A stretch of DNA of 61,661 nucleotides from Thermoplasmata archaeon (GCA_021806135.1 JAJZYB010000008.1:1-61661); one strand, 5' to 3'. Shown: positions 51,514 to 60,756, numbered from the stretch's first letter. Numbers and translations: made by a program. Notes: generated by a model not told the origin, from the sequence alone.

Positions 51514-53502
51514 TTAGGCCTTTCCCGGCAGTGGAGGGGCCGAGGGCGGCCCGTCCGTGTCCTTGTCCTCAGTCACACCCTCCAGCAGATGGAGGATCCC
51601 CTGGCGGTCCACAAGGCCGACCACCCGGTCGGCAGAGGCGAGCGAGACCAGGCAGGCGACGTCGGCCTGGCTCGCGTTGAGTTTTCGGAGCGTCTCCAGG
51701 GCGTTCTCGGTCTCTGTCACTTTCACGGTGATCGGTCGCGCGAGGTCCGCCACCAACACCTTTCCCCGAAGCTCCGGTGGGACCTTCATGAGATCGATGG
51801 ACCGGAGCATGCCCACCCAAGCGTCGGGGGCTCCCACCAGGAGAAGGGAAACCCCGGACTGGCTCGAGAGGTTGATGGCTTCCTGGACCACCGCCCCCGG
51901 AGGAATCCCTACCGGCGACCTGGCAATGGCCCGAACCGGGGTCCCCTCCAGGAGCCAGGCTCGGAGCTCCTCGCGGTGGGCCGGACTCGCGAGCCGGTTG
52001 GCCACTTGCGCAGAGTAGATGTGATAGCGGCCCGTGGCCGCATAGGCGATGAAGATCGCCAGCATGGCCGGCAGGAGGAGGACGTAGCCGCCGGCCATCT
52101 CCACCACCATGACCAGCACGGCAAGGGGTGCCTTGGAGATCCCCCCGAAGAAGCTCATCATGCCCACGATGGCGAAGGCCGCCACATCCGGGACGCTCAC
52201 CAGGGCCGGCAGCCAAAGATGGAACAAGCCACCGAGGGTGCTGCCGATGAGCGCGCCCACCACCACGCTCGTCCCGAAGAGCCCCGCGCTCCCTCCGGAC
52301 CCGATGGTGAACGAAGTGGTGACCATCCGGACGAGCACCGAGAGCCCCAAGACGATGACCAGAATGAACGTCAGGCTCCCGGCCCCGATCTGCCCGAGCA
52401 TGGCGGCCTGTACGAACCCGTATCCCACGTTCACCGAGGCCAAGGCGGCGAAGTGGTTCCCTTCCGGGAGGAGGAACCACGTGGCGAGCACCACGGCGCT
52501 GGAGGCAAGCCCTCCCAAGGCCACCTTGAGGGCGATGGGCAGCTTGAGCCGGGAGAACCGGCGCTCGGTCGAGCCATAGAGCCAGATGAACCCGACCCCG
52601 CTGGCGGCGCAGAGTATCCCCAGCAGCGCGTACAGCGGGATCTGGTTCACCGTCCAACCCAGACCGGCGGGGGTCTCGAAGAGGGTGTTGAAACCATAGA
52701 ACACCCCGTAGGTGGAATAGCTCACCACGGAAGCGATGATGGCGGGCACGAAGACCTCTGGCTCGAAGTCTCCCATGTACATGATCTCCGCCGCGTAGAT
52801 GGCGCCGCCCAGAGGCGCCTTGAAAATGGCTCCCACTCCCGCGCCTAGCCCGGTGGCGAGCGCGATGCGCCGGTCCTTGGCAGGAAGATGAAGCAGATCG
52901 GCCCACCAAGAGCCGAACCCCGCCCCCACCTGGGCGGTGGGGCCCTCCCTCCCGCCGCTGCCTCCGCTCGCCAAGGTGAGCACGCTGGTCACGATCTTCA
53001 GGAACGGGACGCGTCGGCGGACCTTTCCTTCCCGCCGGTGGAACGAGTTGATCGCTTCGTCGGTCCCGTGACCGGCGGTCTCCGGGGCCACGTACTGGAT
53101 GAGGAGGCCCGCGGCGAGCGCCCCTCCGGTCATGACGACCGGGAGCAAGAGGATCCGGGGGAACGAACTCCCCCAAACCACGATACCGGTGGCTGGGGCC
53201 CCCGCGAAGGGGTAGGTGATCCCGACGATGTCCACGAGCAGGAAGTCGGTGGTCTCCTGCCAAGAAAAGAGGAAGAGGGCGGACCCCAGGCCCGCCACCA
53301 AGCCGATCGGCACCGCGATGATCGCCCAACGGATGAGGTCCCGCGAGACGCTCCGCAGATCCCCTCCCCGAGCGGTCAGGAACCCCCAGTGCTTCAGCCG
53401 TCCACGGAGGGTCCGCGCCGGGGATGAACCGGTTGGTGTCGCTAGCCTATCGGTCGGAGCGGACCCCGCCGTGGCCCCCTGCAGGATCCCTGCTCCCACC
53501 AA
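51514..53502 (-). CDS. ClC-family chloride channel/antiporter with CBS pair
   Basis: A 662-residue protein. The Cl- selectivity motifs are GSGGREGPT (with the gating glutamate) and GSGGSAGLFGT, the latter resembling GxFxP; helices are clear throughout residues 60-500. The C-terminal region (about 515-650) is a CBS-domain pair (GVSLLLVGAPDAWVGMLRS, VACLVSLASADRVVGLVDRQ). The gating Glu suggests an H+/Cl- exchanger. TTG start with GAGGGGG upstream; a TATA-like GATAAAAT is 46 bp upstream. Confidence 0.87.
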   Translation of the reverse strand: MVGAGILQGATAGSAPTDRLATPTGSSPARTLRGRLKHWGFLTARGGDLRSVSRDLIRWAIIAVPIGLVAGLGSALFLFSWQETTDFLLVDIVGITYPFAGAPATGIVVWGSSFPRILLLPVVMTGGALAAGLLIQYVAPETAGHGTDEAINSFHRREGKVRRRVPFLKIVTSVLTLASGGSGGREGPTAQVGAGFGSWWADLLHLPAKDRRIALATGLGAGVGAIFKAPLGGAIYAAEIMYMGDFEPEVFVPAIIASVVSYSTYGVFYGFNTLFETPAGLGWTVNQIPLYALLGILCAASGVGFIWLYGSTERRFSRLKLPIALKVALGGLASSAVVLATWFLLPEGNHFAALASVNVGYGFVQAAMLGQIGAGSLTFILVIVLGLSVLVRMVTTSFTIGSGGSAGLFGTSVVVGALIGSTLGGLFHLWLPALVSVPDVAAFAIVGMMSFFGGISKAPLAVLVMVVEMAGGYVLLLPAMLAIFIAYAATGRYHIYSAQVANRLASPAHREELRAWLLEGTPVRAIARSPVGIPPGAVVQEAINLSSQSGVSLLLVGAPDAWVGMLRSIDLMKVPPELRGKVLVADLARPITVKVTETENALETLRKLNASQADVACLVSLASADRVVGLVDRQGILHLLEGVTEDKDTDGPPSAPPLPGKA

Positions 53503-53657
53503 CGTGTAGCCCCCTCGAAGAAAGTCTTACGAGGAGGGCGAGGTATTTTATCTCACCGGGAAGTGGGCCCGGCCAGCACTCTCCACTAGGTACCGTTCCC
53601 TTCGGGCTAGGAGAGAACCCCCGGTGGGTCTGCTAGGGTACGAGCACCACACCGGCG

Positions 53658-54185
53658 CTACCGCCCGCCGGGGTCCTGAGGGGGCTCGGCGGGAGACCCG
53701 AGGGACCCCTGCGGTCCGGGCGCCGGCCGCCGTGGTTTGAGGATGAGGCCCATGATGAGCAGGACGAGGGCCACCACGGAGAGCACCAGCCCTAGGCCGA
53801 AGAGGGAGGCCAACGCGCCCACGGTGACCACCACGGTGACCGTTCCGTCGGATTGGATAAGGTAGTGATACCCTTTCTGAAGCGTGAAGGTGAGGGTACC
53901 GGACGCCCCGGTGGCCGACGCCACCGGGGAGGTCTGGTTGGCCCCTGCACAGGACCCTCCCTGGCCGCAAGAGAAAACCTGGATGGAAAGGGTGGAGAGG
54001 TTGCCTCCGGTCCAGACCACCGTGGCGGTGAACGTCCCGAAGACCGTTTCGATCCCCGTCGCCTGGGTCACCAAGGGCGCCCCCGGGGCGATGGTCGAGG
54101 TTGCCACCGAGGAGAAGAAGATCGCGATGGTGACCACCGCGGCCAGGAAGAGCACCCCGGCCACGATCAGGAATCCCCGCCTCAT
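53658..54185 (-). CDS. Membrane-anchored protein with extracytoplasmic domain, unknown function
   Basis: A 175-residue protein: an N-terminal helix (FLIVAGVLFLAAVVTIAIFF), a Ser/Thr/Gly-rich external region with a cysteine pair (CGQGGSC) and an N-glycosylation sequon (NLS), a second helix (LFGLGLVLSVVALVLLIMGL) and a Pro-rich tail. This looks like a small cell-surface or envelope protein. No family recognised. ATG start. Confidence 0.72.
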   Translation of the reverse strand: MRRGFLIVAGVLFLAAVVTIAIFFSSVATSTIAPGAPLVTQATGIETVFGTFTATVVWTGGNLSTLSIQVFSCGQGGSCAGANQTSPVASATGASGTLTFTLQKGYHYLIQSDGTVTVVVTVGALASLFGLGLVLSVVALVLLIMGLILKPRRPAPGPQGSLGSPAEPPQDPGGR

Positions 54186-54424
54186 CCTGGCCCGCCTGTG
54201 GATTTGAGGAGGAACGGGTTACTTAAACACCCGGACCGAGCCGACGGCATCCGGGACTCCCCCCGCTCCCGTCGCTCCAAGGCGCTGGGGCTGGTCCCAC
54301 GCGCCTTCGACAGGACCCAAAGCCTTTATCCTCCTGACGAGGTGCATGGACAGAATGGCTCTCGACATGGCTCCCGCGCTCCTCTAGAGGGGCCTCCACA
54401 CCGCCCTGGGTCTGCGCAAGTTTC

Positions 54425-54958
54425 ATGGAACTGCACGAGGCCATCCGGTCGGTCCGTCCGTGCCGGTCCTTCCTTCCCCGACCCGTCCCGGCGGACGCGC
54501 TCCGACGGGTGATCGACTCAGCCCGGCTCGCGGCGACGGGGAGCGACCAGCAACCCTGGCGTTTCATTGTGGTCCAGGATGAGGAACGCAAGCGGAAGGT
54601 GGCCCAGGCGGTCACCCGAGGAGGGTTTCTCAACCTGGCCCCGGTCCTGGTCGTGGCCCTCGGAGTGGAGGAAGCGGCCCCCGCGCTGGTGGGAGGATAC
54701 ATGATGAGCTACCCGTTGGAGGTGGCGGCCTCCATCCAGAACCTTGCCTTGACGGCGGCGGCGGAGGGATTGGGAGCTTGCTGGTGCACGGACTTCCGGG
54801 AGCAGAAGCTCCGGGAACTCTTCCACTTGCCGGAGGGCATCCGCGTGGTGGGGGTCATCCCCTTGGGCTACCCAGACCCGGCAACCCCCACGAACGGCTC
54901 CTCTCCTGGACGGATGGGTTTCTCCGAGATCGTCTCCTTCGAATCCTCTCCCTGGTAG
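54425..54958 (+). CDS. Nitroreductase-family FMN protein
   Basis: A 177-residue single-domain protein. EAIRSVRPCRSF binds the FMN phosphate (R, R and S), SDQQPWRFIVVQDEE and the C-terminal GVIPLGYP complete the FMN site. It reduces nitro or flavin substrates with NAD(P)H, but the true substrate is unknown. ATG start. The gap before it (54186-54424) shows no gene; TTTATCC near 54325 is a weak promoter candidate. Confidence 0.87.
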   Translation: MELHEAIRSVRPCRSFLPRPVPADALRRVIDSARLAATGSDQQPWRFIVVQDEERKRKVAQAVTRGGFLNLAPVLVVALGVEEAAPALVGGYMMSYPLEVAASIQNLALTAAAEGLGACWCTDFREQKLRELFHLPEGIRVVGVIPLGYPDPATPTNGSSPGRMGFSEIVSFESSPW

Positions 54959-54974
54959 GAAGGGACTGGGGCCC

Positions 54975-55553
54975 GTGGGCGCGGAACTGGTCTTCTATAC
55001 CTCGAACCGGGCGAAGTACGAGGAGGCCCGGAGCGTTCTCGGAGCCCGGGGATTCCCGGTCCGCTGGCAGCGCCGTTCCTTGGTGGAACCCCAGGCCTCC
55101 ACTCTGGAGGCGGTGGTCCGGGCAAAGCTGCGCCAGGTGGCCGCCCCTCCCCGTGGCTTCGCCCTGGTGGAGGATTCCGGTCTCTTCGTCCCTTCCTTGG
55201 GAGGGTTCCCGGGGGTCTACTCCTCGTACGTGCTGAAGACCCTGGGGCTCGAGGGGCTCCTCCGGGCCTTGCGGGGGCAACGGCGCAACGCTTCCTTCGT
55301 CGCGGTGGTTGGGCTCGCCGGGCGGGGGATGCTACGGTTGGGCCGGGGAGAGGTCCGGGGGAGCCTTGCCCCCACGCCCCGTGGAAGAGGGGGATTCGGG
55401 TTCGATCCGGTTTTCATCCCCGAGGGCCACTCGCAGACCTTTGCCCAGATGGGGTCCGAGGGAAAGGCCCTCCTATCCCATCGAACTCGGGCGCTCCGGG
55501 GGCTGATTCGGTTCTTGGAAACGTCCAGTCCGCCCCCCCGGAGGACCGGATAA
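54975..55553 (+). CDS. rdgB: XTP/dITP diphosphatase (RdgB/HAM1)
   Basis: House-cleaning NTPase of 192 residues that hydrolyses dITP and XTP to monophosphates. TSNRAKYEEARSVL, DSGLFV, GFGFDPVFIPEG and SHRTRALR are all standard. The GTG start follows the nitroreductase stop by 16 bp, and GGGACTGGGG in between is a loose ribosome site. Confidence 0.9.
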   Translation: MGAELVFYTSNRAKYEEARSVLGARGFPVRWQRRSLVEPQASTLEAVVRAKLRQVAAPPRGFALVEDSGLFVPSLGGFPGVYSSYVLKTLGLEGLLRALRGQRRNASFVAVVGLAGRGMLRLGRGEVRGSLAPTPRGRGGFGFDPVFIPEGHSQTFAQMGSEGKALLSHRTRALRGLIRFLETSSPPPRRTG

Positions 55554-55610
55554 AGGGGAGGGCCCGCTCTCCGGAAGGAGAGCGGGAAAGGGTTGAGCCG
55601 AACGGGAGGT

Positions 55611-57281
55611 TCAATCCTCGCCGAAGCCACCGTCTCCCATGCCGCCCATGCCGCCCATGCCTCCCATTCCACCGGGGCCGCCAGGGCCACCGGATGGAGG
55701 CGGGCTGGACTTCGACGCGATGACGTCGTCGATGCGCAGGATCATGACGGCAGCCTCGGTGGCCGATTCGATGGCCTGCCGGCCGACCCGGATCGGTTCG
55801 ACCACGTTGTCGGCGTACATGTCCTCGATCTTGCCGCTGGTGACGTTGACCCCGGCGGTCTTCTTGCCGGCCTTGTGGCTCTTACGGAGCTCGATCAGGA
55901 TGTCGATGGGGTCCAGTCCGGCGTTCTCCGCAAGGGTCCGGGGGATGGCTTCGAGGGCCTCGGCAAAGCTCTCGAAGGCCAGCTGCTCGCGGCCTCCCAC
56001 CTTAGCGGCCTCGTCCCGCAGGCGCAGGGCGATCTCCTCTGCGCTGGCCCCACCCCCGGGGACGATCCTGCCATCCTCCACGGCGACCGCGACCACGTTA
56101 AGGGCATCCTCCACGGACCGCTCGATCTCGTCGATGACGTGCTCGGTGCCCCCCCGGATGAGGAGGCTCACGGCCTTGGCCTTCGGGCAGCCGGTGACGA
56201 AGGTCATCTGATCGTCGCCGATCTTGCGTTCCTCGACCTTCCCCGCCGTTCCGAGGTCCTCCTTCGTCAACTCGCTCACCTTGGAGATGATGTTGCCGCC
56301 GGTGGCCTTCGCAAGCTTCTCCATGTCTGACTTCTTGACCCGCCGGACCGCGTAGATCCCCTCCTTGGCCAGGAAGTGCTGGGCGAGGTCATCGATCCCC
56401 TTCTGGCAGAAGACGGCGGTGGCTCCGCTCTTCTTGACGGTCTCCACCATCTTCCGGAGCATGTTCTCCTCCTCCTGGAGGAAGGCATTGAGCTGGGTGG
56501 GGTCGTTGATCTCGATCTTGGCGTCGATCTCGGTCTTCTTGATCTCGAGCGCGGCGTCCAACAGGGCGATACGGGCATCGTTGACCACGGGGGGCATGCC
56601 GGAGTGGACCTTCTCCTTGTCCACGATGATCCCCTCCAGAAGCTGGGTGTCCTCCATCGAGCCTCCTTGCTTCTTGATGATCTGGATGTTGTCGAGCTCC
56701 ACGTAATGCCCGGCGTCCCGGGGCTCGGCGACGCTGGTCACGGCCCGGACGCAGAGATCCGCAAGATGGTCCCGGTCGAAGGAGACCGACTTCGAGGCCA
56801 TCGCGGTCTTGGCGATCTTGGCCAGGGTGGTGCGGTCGGTCATCGCCACGGGGTCGGAGATCGCCTGGAGGGTTTCCAGGGCCTTCTGGCTCGCCAGGCG
56901 GTACCCGTGGGAGATGACGGTGGGGTGGATGTTCTGCTCGGTGAGCGCCTCGGCCCGCTTGAGCAACTCGCTCGCGAGGATGACGGCGGTGGTGGTGCCG
57001 TCACCACATTCCTGGTCCTGGGTCTTGGCGACCTCGACCAGCATCTTGGCGGCCGGGTGCTCCACATCCATCTCCTTCAGGATGGTGACCCCGTCGTTGG
57101 TCACGACGACGTCGCCCATGGAGTCCACAAGCATCTTGTCCAACCCCCGGGGGCCGAGGGTGCTGCGGACCGCATCGCCGATGGCCTTGGCCGCCGCGAT
57201 GTTGTTGGACAACGCGCCGCGTCCCTTCTCTCGCTTCGTCCCTTCCTTCAGCACCAGAATGGGCGTCTGACCCGTCAACAT
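55611..57281 (-). CDS. Thermosome subunit (group II chaperonin)
   Basis: Archaeal CCT-like chaperonin, 556 residues. ATP site motifs are [26 protein letters not shown] and [11 protein letters not shown]; the built-in lid region is present in the middle, and the C-terminus ends in GGM repeats ([16 protein letters not shown]), typical of the central chamber tails. The ATG at 57281 has AGGAG seven bases upstream and starts [11 protein letters not shown], so it is preferred over the ATG at 57299. A TATA lies about 60 bp upstream, giving a short leader. Confidence 0.95.
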   Translation of the reverse strand: MLTGQTPILVLKEGTKREKGRGALSNNIAAAKAIGDAVRSTLGPRGLDKMLVDSMGDVVVTNDGVTILKEMDVEHPAAKMLVEVAKTQDQECGDGTTTAVILASELLKRAEALTEQNIHPTVISHGYRLASQKALETLQAISDPVAMTDRTTLAKIAKTAMASKSVSFDRDHLADLCVRAVTSVAEPRDAGHYVELDNIQIIKKQGGSMEDTQLLEGIIVDKEKVHSGMPPVVNDARIALLDAALEIKKTEIDAKIEINDPTQLNAFLQEEENMLRKMVETVKKSGATAVFCQKGIDDLAQHFLAKEGIYAVRRVKKSDMEKLAKATGGNIISKVSELTKEDLGTAGKVEERKIGDDQMTFVTGCPKAKAVSLLIRGGTEHVIDEIERSVEDALNVVAVAVEDGRIVPGGGASAEEIALRLRDEAAKVGGREQLAFESFAEALEAIPRTLAENAGLDPIDILIELRKSHKAGKKTAGVNVTSGKIEDMYADNVVEPIRVGRQAIESATEAAVMILRIDDVIASKSSPPPSGGPGGPGGMGGMGGMGGMGDGGFGED

Positions 57282-57336
57282 GGTTCTTCTCCTGTTCATG
57301 CACCCTGCGGTGCGGGTCAGGGTAGGTTTGCACTCG

Positions 57337-57345
57337 TATATAAAA
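57337..57345 (-). promoter_or_regulatory. TATA box of the thermosome gene
   Basis: TTTATATAC on the minus strand, about 40-60 bp upstream of the start. The leader of about 35 bases carries the AGGAG ribosome site used by ATG 57281. Confidence 0.65.
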
Positions 57346-57990
57346 CAACACTATGCCGAGAGCCCGTGTTGAGTGCCGCTGTTTCTCGGGGGACCACCGG
57401 CCGTGAGGATCCGGTAATGCCGGCCCGGCCAGCCCCACCGACCCCCGGTATCCCGTGGGACAGATCTCCCATAGACGGCCTTCCACTTTCTTCCCATCCA
57501 AGAAGAGGGTGGATACCTCCTGGAGCACTACCCCTAGCCCGCCTGAGTTCACATCAAGCTGTTCGGGGCCTTCTCCTTCTCCCTCTCGATGACCTTGTTC
57601 CTGGGGCGAGCGCCTTCGCTCGGCAACCGTGCCGTCCATGTCTCCAAGATACGTCAGCCACACTTCCCCCGTTCAGCAGAGAAGATGCGCCTCCAGTCTC
57701 GCCTTCTCCGTCACGTTCACAGGGGGCCCCTCCGGGTGAGAGCTGACCTTCCGGGGTTCCTGTCCCCGGAGCCGACGGTGCTTCTCCCCGACGAAACCAT
57801 CGGGGGGGAGGGAAGAGGTCCCGAGTTCGTGGAGAGGGGCATACCTCATTCTCGAGGGGCCCCATGACGTCACCGACCGGAGGGCTTGGCCTGGTAGGGA
57901 CGATGGTGGACTGGGCCTCCGCCGCCAGTCCACCGTCGGGGAGGAAAGGCCGGCTGCGGCGTTGGGCGACCTGGGCTTCTCTGGAGACCC
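57346..57990. other. Long gap between thermosome and methyltransferase genes
   Basis: About 645 bp, GC-rich, no supported gene. A perfect 10-bp stem (57905-57914 with 57925-57934, GGTGGACTGG and CCAGTCCACC) lies about 60 bp downstream of the methyltransferase stop and may be its transcript-end structure. A GAGGAAAG box near 57941 resembles the RNase P core box but has no partner. Confidence 0.45.
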
Positions 57991-58794
57991 TCACCCGGCC
58001 CCTTCCCTTTCCAACACCAGCTGAAAGGAGGATTCCTCCGGCCGGGGGGGGCCCTCCTCAGGACGAAGACCTCCATGGAGGGAGACCGCGCGAAGGCCGG
58101 CCCTCCGGGCCAGCCTGCGGATCTCCTCCGGGGAGTACTCCCTAAAGTCGTGGAACTGCCGCGCCCGGACCCGACCCTCCCCGTCGGCCAGGATGGACAT
58201 CACCTCCATCCGCCGGCTCCGCGGTCTCCATCGGACCTCATCGTGGAGGACACCGCCTGGGGTGAGCTCCACCTGCTCCCCCACGTAGTGCCGCCGATAC
58301 CAGGCCGGGTGGTGGAGGTCGAGGACCGCGACCCCCTTGGGTCCCAGCCACGAACGGACCAGACCTAGGAGTCGGGCGTTCTCCTCCTCGCGGAAGTAAC
58401 CAAAGCTCATCCCCCAGAGCAGGACCAGATCGAACCGGGCCCGACACTTCCACCGACGGAGGTCCGCCCGGACAAAGTCCAGCGTGGCCCCTTCGGCTCT
58501 CGCCAGGTGCCGTCCCAGCCGGAGCACGGGGGAGATGTCCACAGCTACCACCCTGTACCCTCGAAGTGCGAGGGGGATCGCCACCCGGCCCCACCCACAG
58601 GCCAGGTCGAGCACCCGGGCCCCCGGAGGGAGGGGCACCACCCCCTCCAGGAACGCCAACGCCCGTTGCCCCTCCCGTTCGGACCGATGGGCTTCGGAGA
58701 GAAGGAAGAAGCTGCCTTCGGTCCGCCACCATTCATGCCCGGGAACCCGACGAAAGGGGGGAGCGCTCGTCTTGGCCGGGCGAGGGTCGGTCAT
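57991..58794 (-). CDS. Class I SAM-dependent methyltransferase
   Basis: A 267-residue Rossmann protein. Motif I is VLDLACGWGRVAIPLA, then VVAVDISPVLRLG (motif II) and FDLVLLWGMSFGYF near the active site. The substrate is unknown; the type resembles small-molecule or lipid methyltransferases. Its ATG overlaps the uppS stop (ATGA), so it may act in the same isoprenoid or lipid pathway. Confidence 0.85.
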   Translation of the reverse strand: MTDPRPAKTSAPPFRRVPGHEWWRTEGSFFLLSEAHRSEREGQRALAFLEGVVPLPPGARVLDLACGWGRVAIPLALRGYRVVAVDISPVLRLGRHLARAEGATLDFVRADLRRWKCRARFDLVLLWGMSFGYFREEENARLLGLVRSWLGPKGVAVLDLHHPAWYRRHYVGEQVELTPGGVLHDEVRWRPRSRRMEVMSILADGEGRVRARQFHDFREYSPEEIRRLARRAGLRAVSLHGGLRPEEGPPRPEESSFQLVLEREGAG

Positions 58795-59600
58795 GCGCCG
58801 TAACGGCGCTGGCGGCGCTGGTAGTCGTGGATGGCCCGAAGGAAGTCCAGCTTCCGCAGGCCCGGCCAGAGCACGTCGCAGAAGTACAGCTCCGCGTAGG
58901 CAGACTGCCAGAGCAGGAAGTTCGAGATCCTCTCTTCCCCGCTGGTACGGAAGATGAGATCGGGATCGGGAAGGTCCTGGGTGTAGAGGTGATTCGAGAC
59001 CATGGCCTCGTCGATGGCCTCCGGCTTGACCCGGCCCTGCTCGACCTCCCGGGCAATGGCGCGAATGGCCTGGAGGATGTCCTCCCGTCCCCCGTAGGCG
59101 ATGGCCACGTTGTAGAAGTATTGGTCATGGTCCCGGGTCCGTTCCTCCGCATACCGGATCGCCTCTTGGACCCGCGCCGGCAAGCGCTCCCGGCTACCGA
59201 GGGCACGCACCCGGATGCGGTGCCGGTGGACACGTGGGTCGTCCGCGATCTTCCGAAAGCTCTCCGTGAAGAGGTCCATGAGCTCGTGGACCTCCTCGGT
59301 GTCCCGGGTGAGGTTCTCCGTGGAGAGGGCGTAGACCGTGAGGGTCCGAAGACCCACCTCCAGGCACCAGTTCAGGAGCTCCTCGAGCTTCTCCTTCCCT
59401 CGCAGGTGTCCCTCCACCCGGAGCAGTCCGTGTCCCCGAGCGAAGCGTCGGTTGCCATCCATGATGATGGCCAGATGCCGGGGAATCGGGCCCCCTTGGA
59501 TCTGTGAGAGGAGACGCTGTTCCATGGCGTCCCCCGCGGCCTGGGCCAAGGTCTCCCCCAGGCCCCGACGGGGGCGGGGGTTGGGAGGATCGCTGCTCAT
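58791..59600 (-). CDS. uppS: cis-prenyltransferase (polyprenyl diphosphate synthase, UppS family)
   Basis: A 269-residue enzyme that extends a prenyl diphosphate with cis isoprene units, giving the dolichol-type carrier used in glycan assembly. Motifs are AIIMDGNRRFARG (the catalytic Asp and Asn), YALSTEN and DLIFRTSGEERISNFLLW. The ATG at 59600 is about 33 bp from a TATA-like CGCTTATCG. It pairs with the glycosyltransferase and UDP-sugar genes elsewhere in the window. Confidence 0.93.
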   Translation of the reverse strand: MSSDPPNPRPRRGLGETLAQAAGDAMEQRLLSQIQGGPIPRHLAIIMDGNRRFARGHGLLRVEGHLRGKEKLEELLNWCLEVGLRTLTVYALSTENLTRDTEEVHELMDLFTESFRKIADDPRVHRHRIRVRALGSRERLPARVQEAIRYAEERTRDHDQYFYNVAIAYGGREDILQAIRAIAREVEQGRVKPEAIDEAMVSNHLYTQDLPDPDLIFRTSGEERISNFLLWQSAYAELYFCDVLWPGLRKLDFLRAIHDYQRRQRRYGA

Positions 59601-59677
59601 GGAGGTTCCCGGGCCAGCCGACCACCTGCGATAAGCGTTCGCCGGCCCGACCGGCCGGCCTCGACCCGGACGAATCC

Positions 59678-59686
59678 GTTAATTAG
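59678..59686 (+). promoter_or_regulatory. TATA box of tRNA-Ile
   Basis: GTTAATTAG centred 32 bp upstream of the tRNA-Ile gene. Confidence 0.55.
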
Positions 59687-59713
59687 CTCTGCCGGTGAGG
59701 CCCCGCCGAGTGG

Positions 59714-59788
59714 GGGCCCGTAGCTTAGACCGGCTGGAGCGCCCGGCTGATAACCGGGAGGTCGAGAGTTCAAATCTCTCCGGGCCCA
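59714..59788 (+). tRNA. tRNA-Ile (GAT)
   Basis: Acceptor GGGCCCG pairs with CGGGCCC, discriminator A59788. The anticodon arm CCCGG-CTGATAA-CCGGG reads GAT, for AUC and AUU. The T-arm GAGAG-TTCAAAT-CTCTC is perfect. No CCA is encoded. It stands at the left edge of the second mobile region. Confidence 0.95.
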
Positions 59789-59808
59789 CTCCCTCAGAAA
59801 AAGTGCCC

Positions 59809-59814
59809 TTTTTT
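59809..59814 (+). terminator. Oligo-T terminator of tRNA-Ile
   Basis: T6 run 21 bases after the tRNA 3' end, the usual archaeal tRNA terminator. Confidence 0.55.
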
Positions 59815-59816
59815 GG

Positions 59817-59948
59817 GTCCAGCTCTCAAAGGAGGCGGACGACTACGCGCTCCGCCTGATCCTGGACTACCACTTCTCGCCGTCCCCTCGCGTTTGGACC
59901 GTGAGATGGTCTGAACCGGCTGCCGAGATCCTGGCCGAGGAGCTCTGA
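59817..59948 (+). pseudogene. Remnant C-terminal coding segment
   Basis: A clean open frame of 43 codons ending in TGA (59946-59948), with peptide features such as EADDYALRLILDYHF and EPAAEILAEEL. It has no start codon and begins right at the tRNA terminator, so it looks like the 3' end of a gene brought in or truncated by integration at tRNA-Ile. Family not recognised. Confidence 0.35.
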
Positions 59949-60022
59949 GCAATGATCGACAGAAGAACCACCCATACCCTCTCTTCTTCCCTCCAACTCT
60001 TCCCTTCCCTTCCCGGGTTACA

Positions 60023-60050
60023 CTACCTACCTACCTACCTACCTACCTAC
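60023..60050 (+). repeat. CTAC tetranucleotide repeat, seven copies
   Basis: Seven perfect CTAC units in tandem, an unusual microsatellite for a high-GC archaeal genome. No reading frame is proven to cross it. Confidence 0.9.
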
Positions 60051-60113
60051 CACGGAGAAGAGGAGGCGTGGAAGGGTCCTCCGATCTCTGACGGTGGCTC
60101 TCCGATAGGTCTG

Positions 60114-60209
60114 ACAACCCGGGTTGTGAGGGGTAAAACCCACAACCCGGGTGACAACCCGGGTTGTCGTTCTCGAGGGGGCCGAAACATGGGTAACAAC
60201 CCGGGTTGT
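60114..60209 (+). promoter_or_regulatory. Array of 14-bp palindromes ACAACCCGGGTTGT (operator array)
   Basis: Three perfect copies (60114-60127, 60154-60167, 60196-60209) and one partial (60142-60152, ACAACCCGGGT) of a self-complementary 14-mer lie just upstream of the ribbon-helix-helix gene at 60244. Centre-to-centre spacing is 28, 12 and 42 bp. This is the form of operators bound by dimeric RHH repressors, so the following gene is probably autoregulated. No promoter element is visible between the copies; the last copy is 34 bp from the start. Confidence 0.75.
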
Positions 60210-60243
60210 GCTTTCCAGAAGGAAGTGGCAAACACTGTGTAAC

Positions 60244-60756
60244 ATGCCAGAGCCAGACCTTTCCCCTCACTACCTGCACGGTCCAGAGATCGACTGGAAG
60301 CGGTGGCAAGGGCGCCGGAAGGAGGTCACGATCACGCTTCCTGTCGACCTCATCAAGTGGGCCAAGGCCCGGTTCAACCTGTCCAGGTGGACCGAACGGG
60401 CCCTCCGGAGGGCGCAGGGAGGGGCTGAGGCCACCTTGGCAGAGCTGCGATCGGACGTCGAAGGGGCCAGGGCGCACCTGGCGGGGCTGGAGGCGCAGTT
60501 GGCGGAGTACGAGTCAGCCGCGGCCCAGCGCCTCGCCTCAGAGGCAACCGAGGCCCAGAGGGAACAGTTCGTAGAGAAGCTCGCTCACACATTCTTCGCG
60601 TCAGAGCGGGACGACCAGTCCAAGTTCCCGCGTTACTCGAACTTGGCCTGGATCAAGAGCAGGTGTGAGCGTGAGCCTCTGGTCAGCGGCCTGACTCCTG
60701 AGTCCGTGCTGGAGCTGGTGATGTCACGCCGAACACGCGGGAAAGGGGAGGCATGA
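60244..60756 (+). CDS. Ribbon-helix-helix DNA-binding protein with coiled-coil tail
   Basis: A 170-residue protein. The N-terminal KEVTITLPVDLIKWAKARF, then NLSRWTERALRRA, is a CopG/MetJ-like ribbon-helix-helix; a coiled coil follows (ATLAELRSDVEGARAHLAGL), then a short C-terminal domain. Likely an element-encoded regulator or partition protein that binds the palindromes just upstream. ATG start; the stop overlaps a micro-ORF (ATGA). Confidence 0.7.
   Translation: MPEPDLSPHYLHGPEIDWKRWQGRRKEVTITLPVDLIKWAKARFNLSRWTERALRRAQGGAEATLAELRSDVEGARAHLAGLEAQLAEYESAAAQRLASEATEAQREQFVEKLAHTFFASERDDQSKFPRYSNLAWIKSRCEREPLVSGLTPESVLELVMSRRTRGKGEA

Noticed and set aside
57937-57962. GAGGAAAG box as an RNase P RNA start
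   Set aside because: No 3' partner box, and the needed length would run into the methyltransferase gene.
60114-60209. CRISPR array
   Set aside because: Repeats are 14-bp palindromes with unequal spacing of 12 to 42 bp and no spacer pattern or cas genes.
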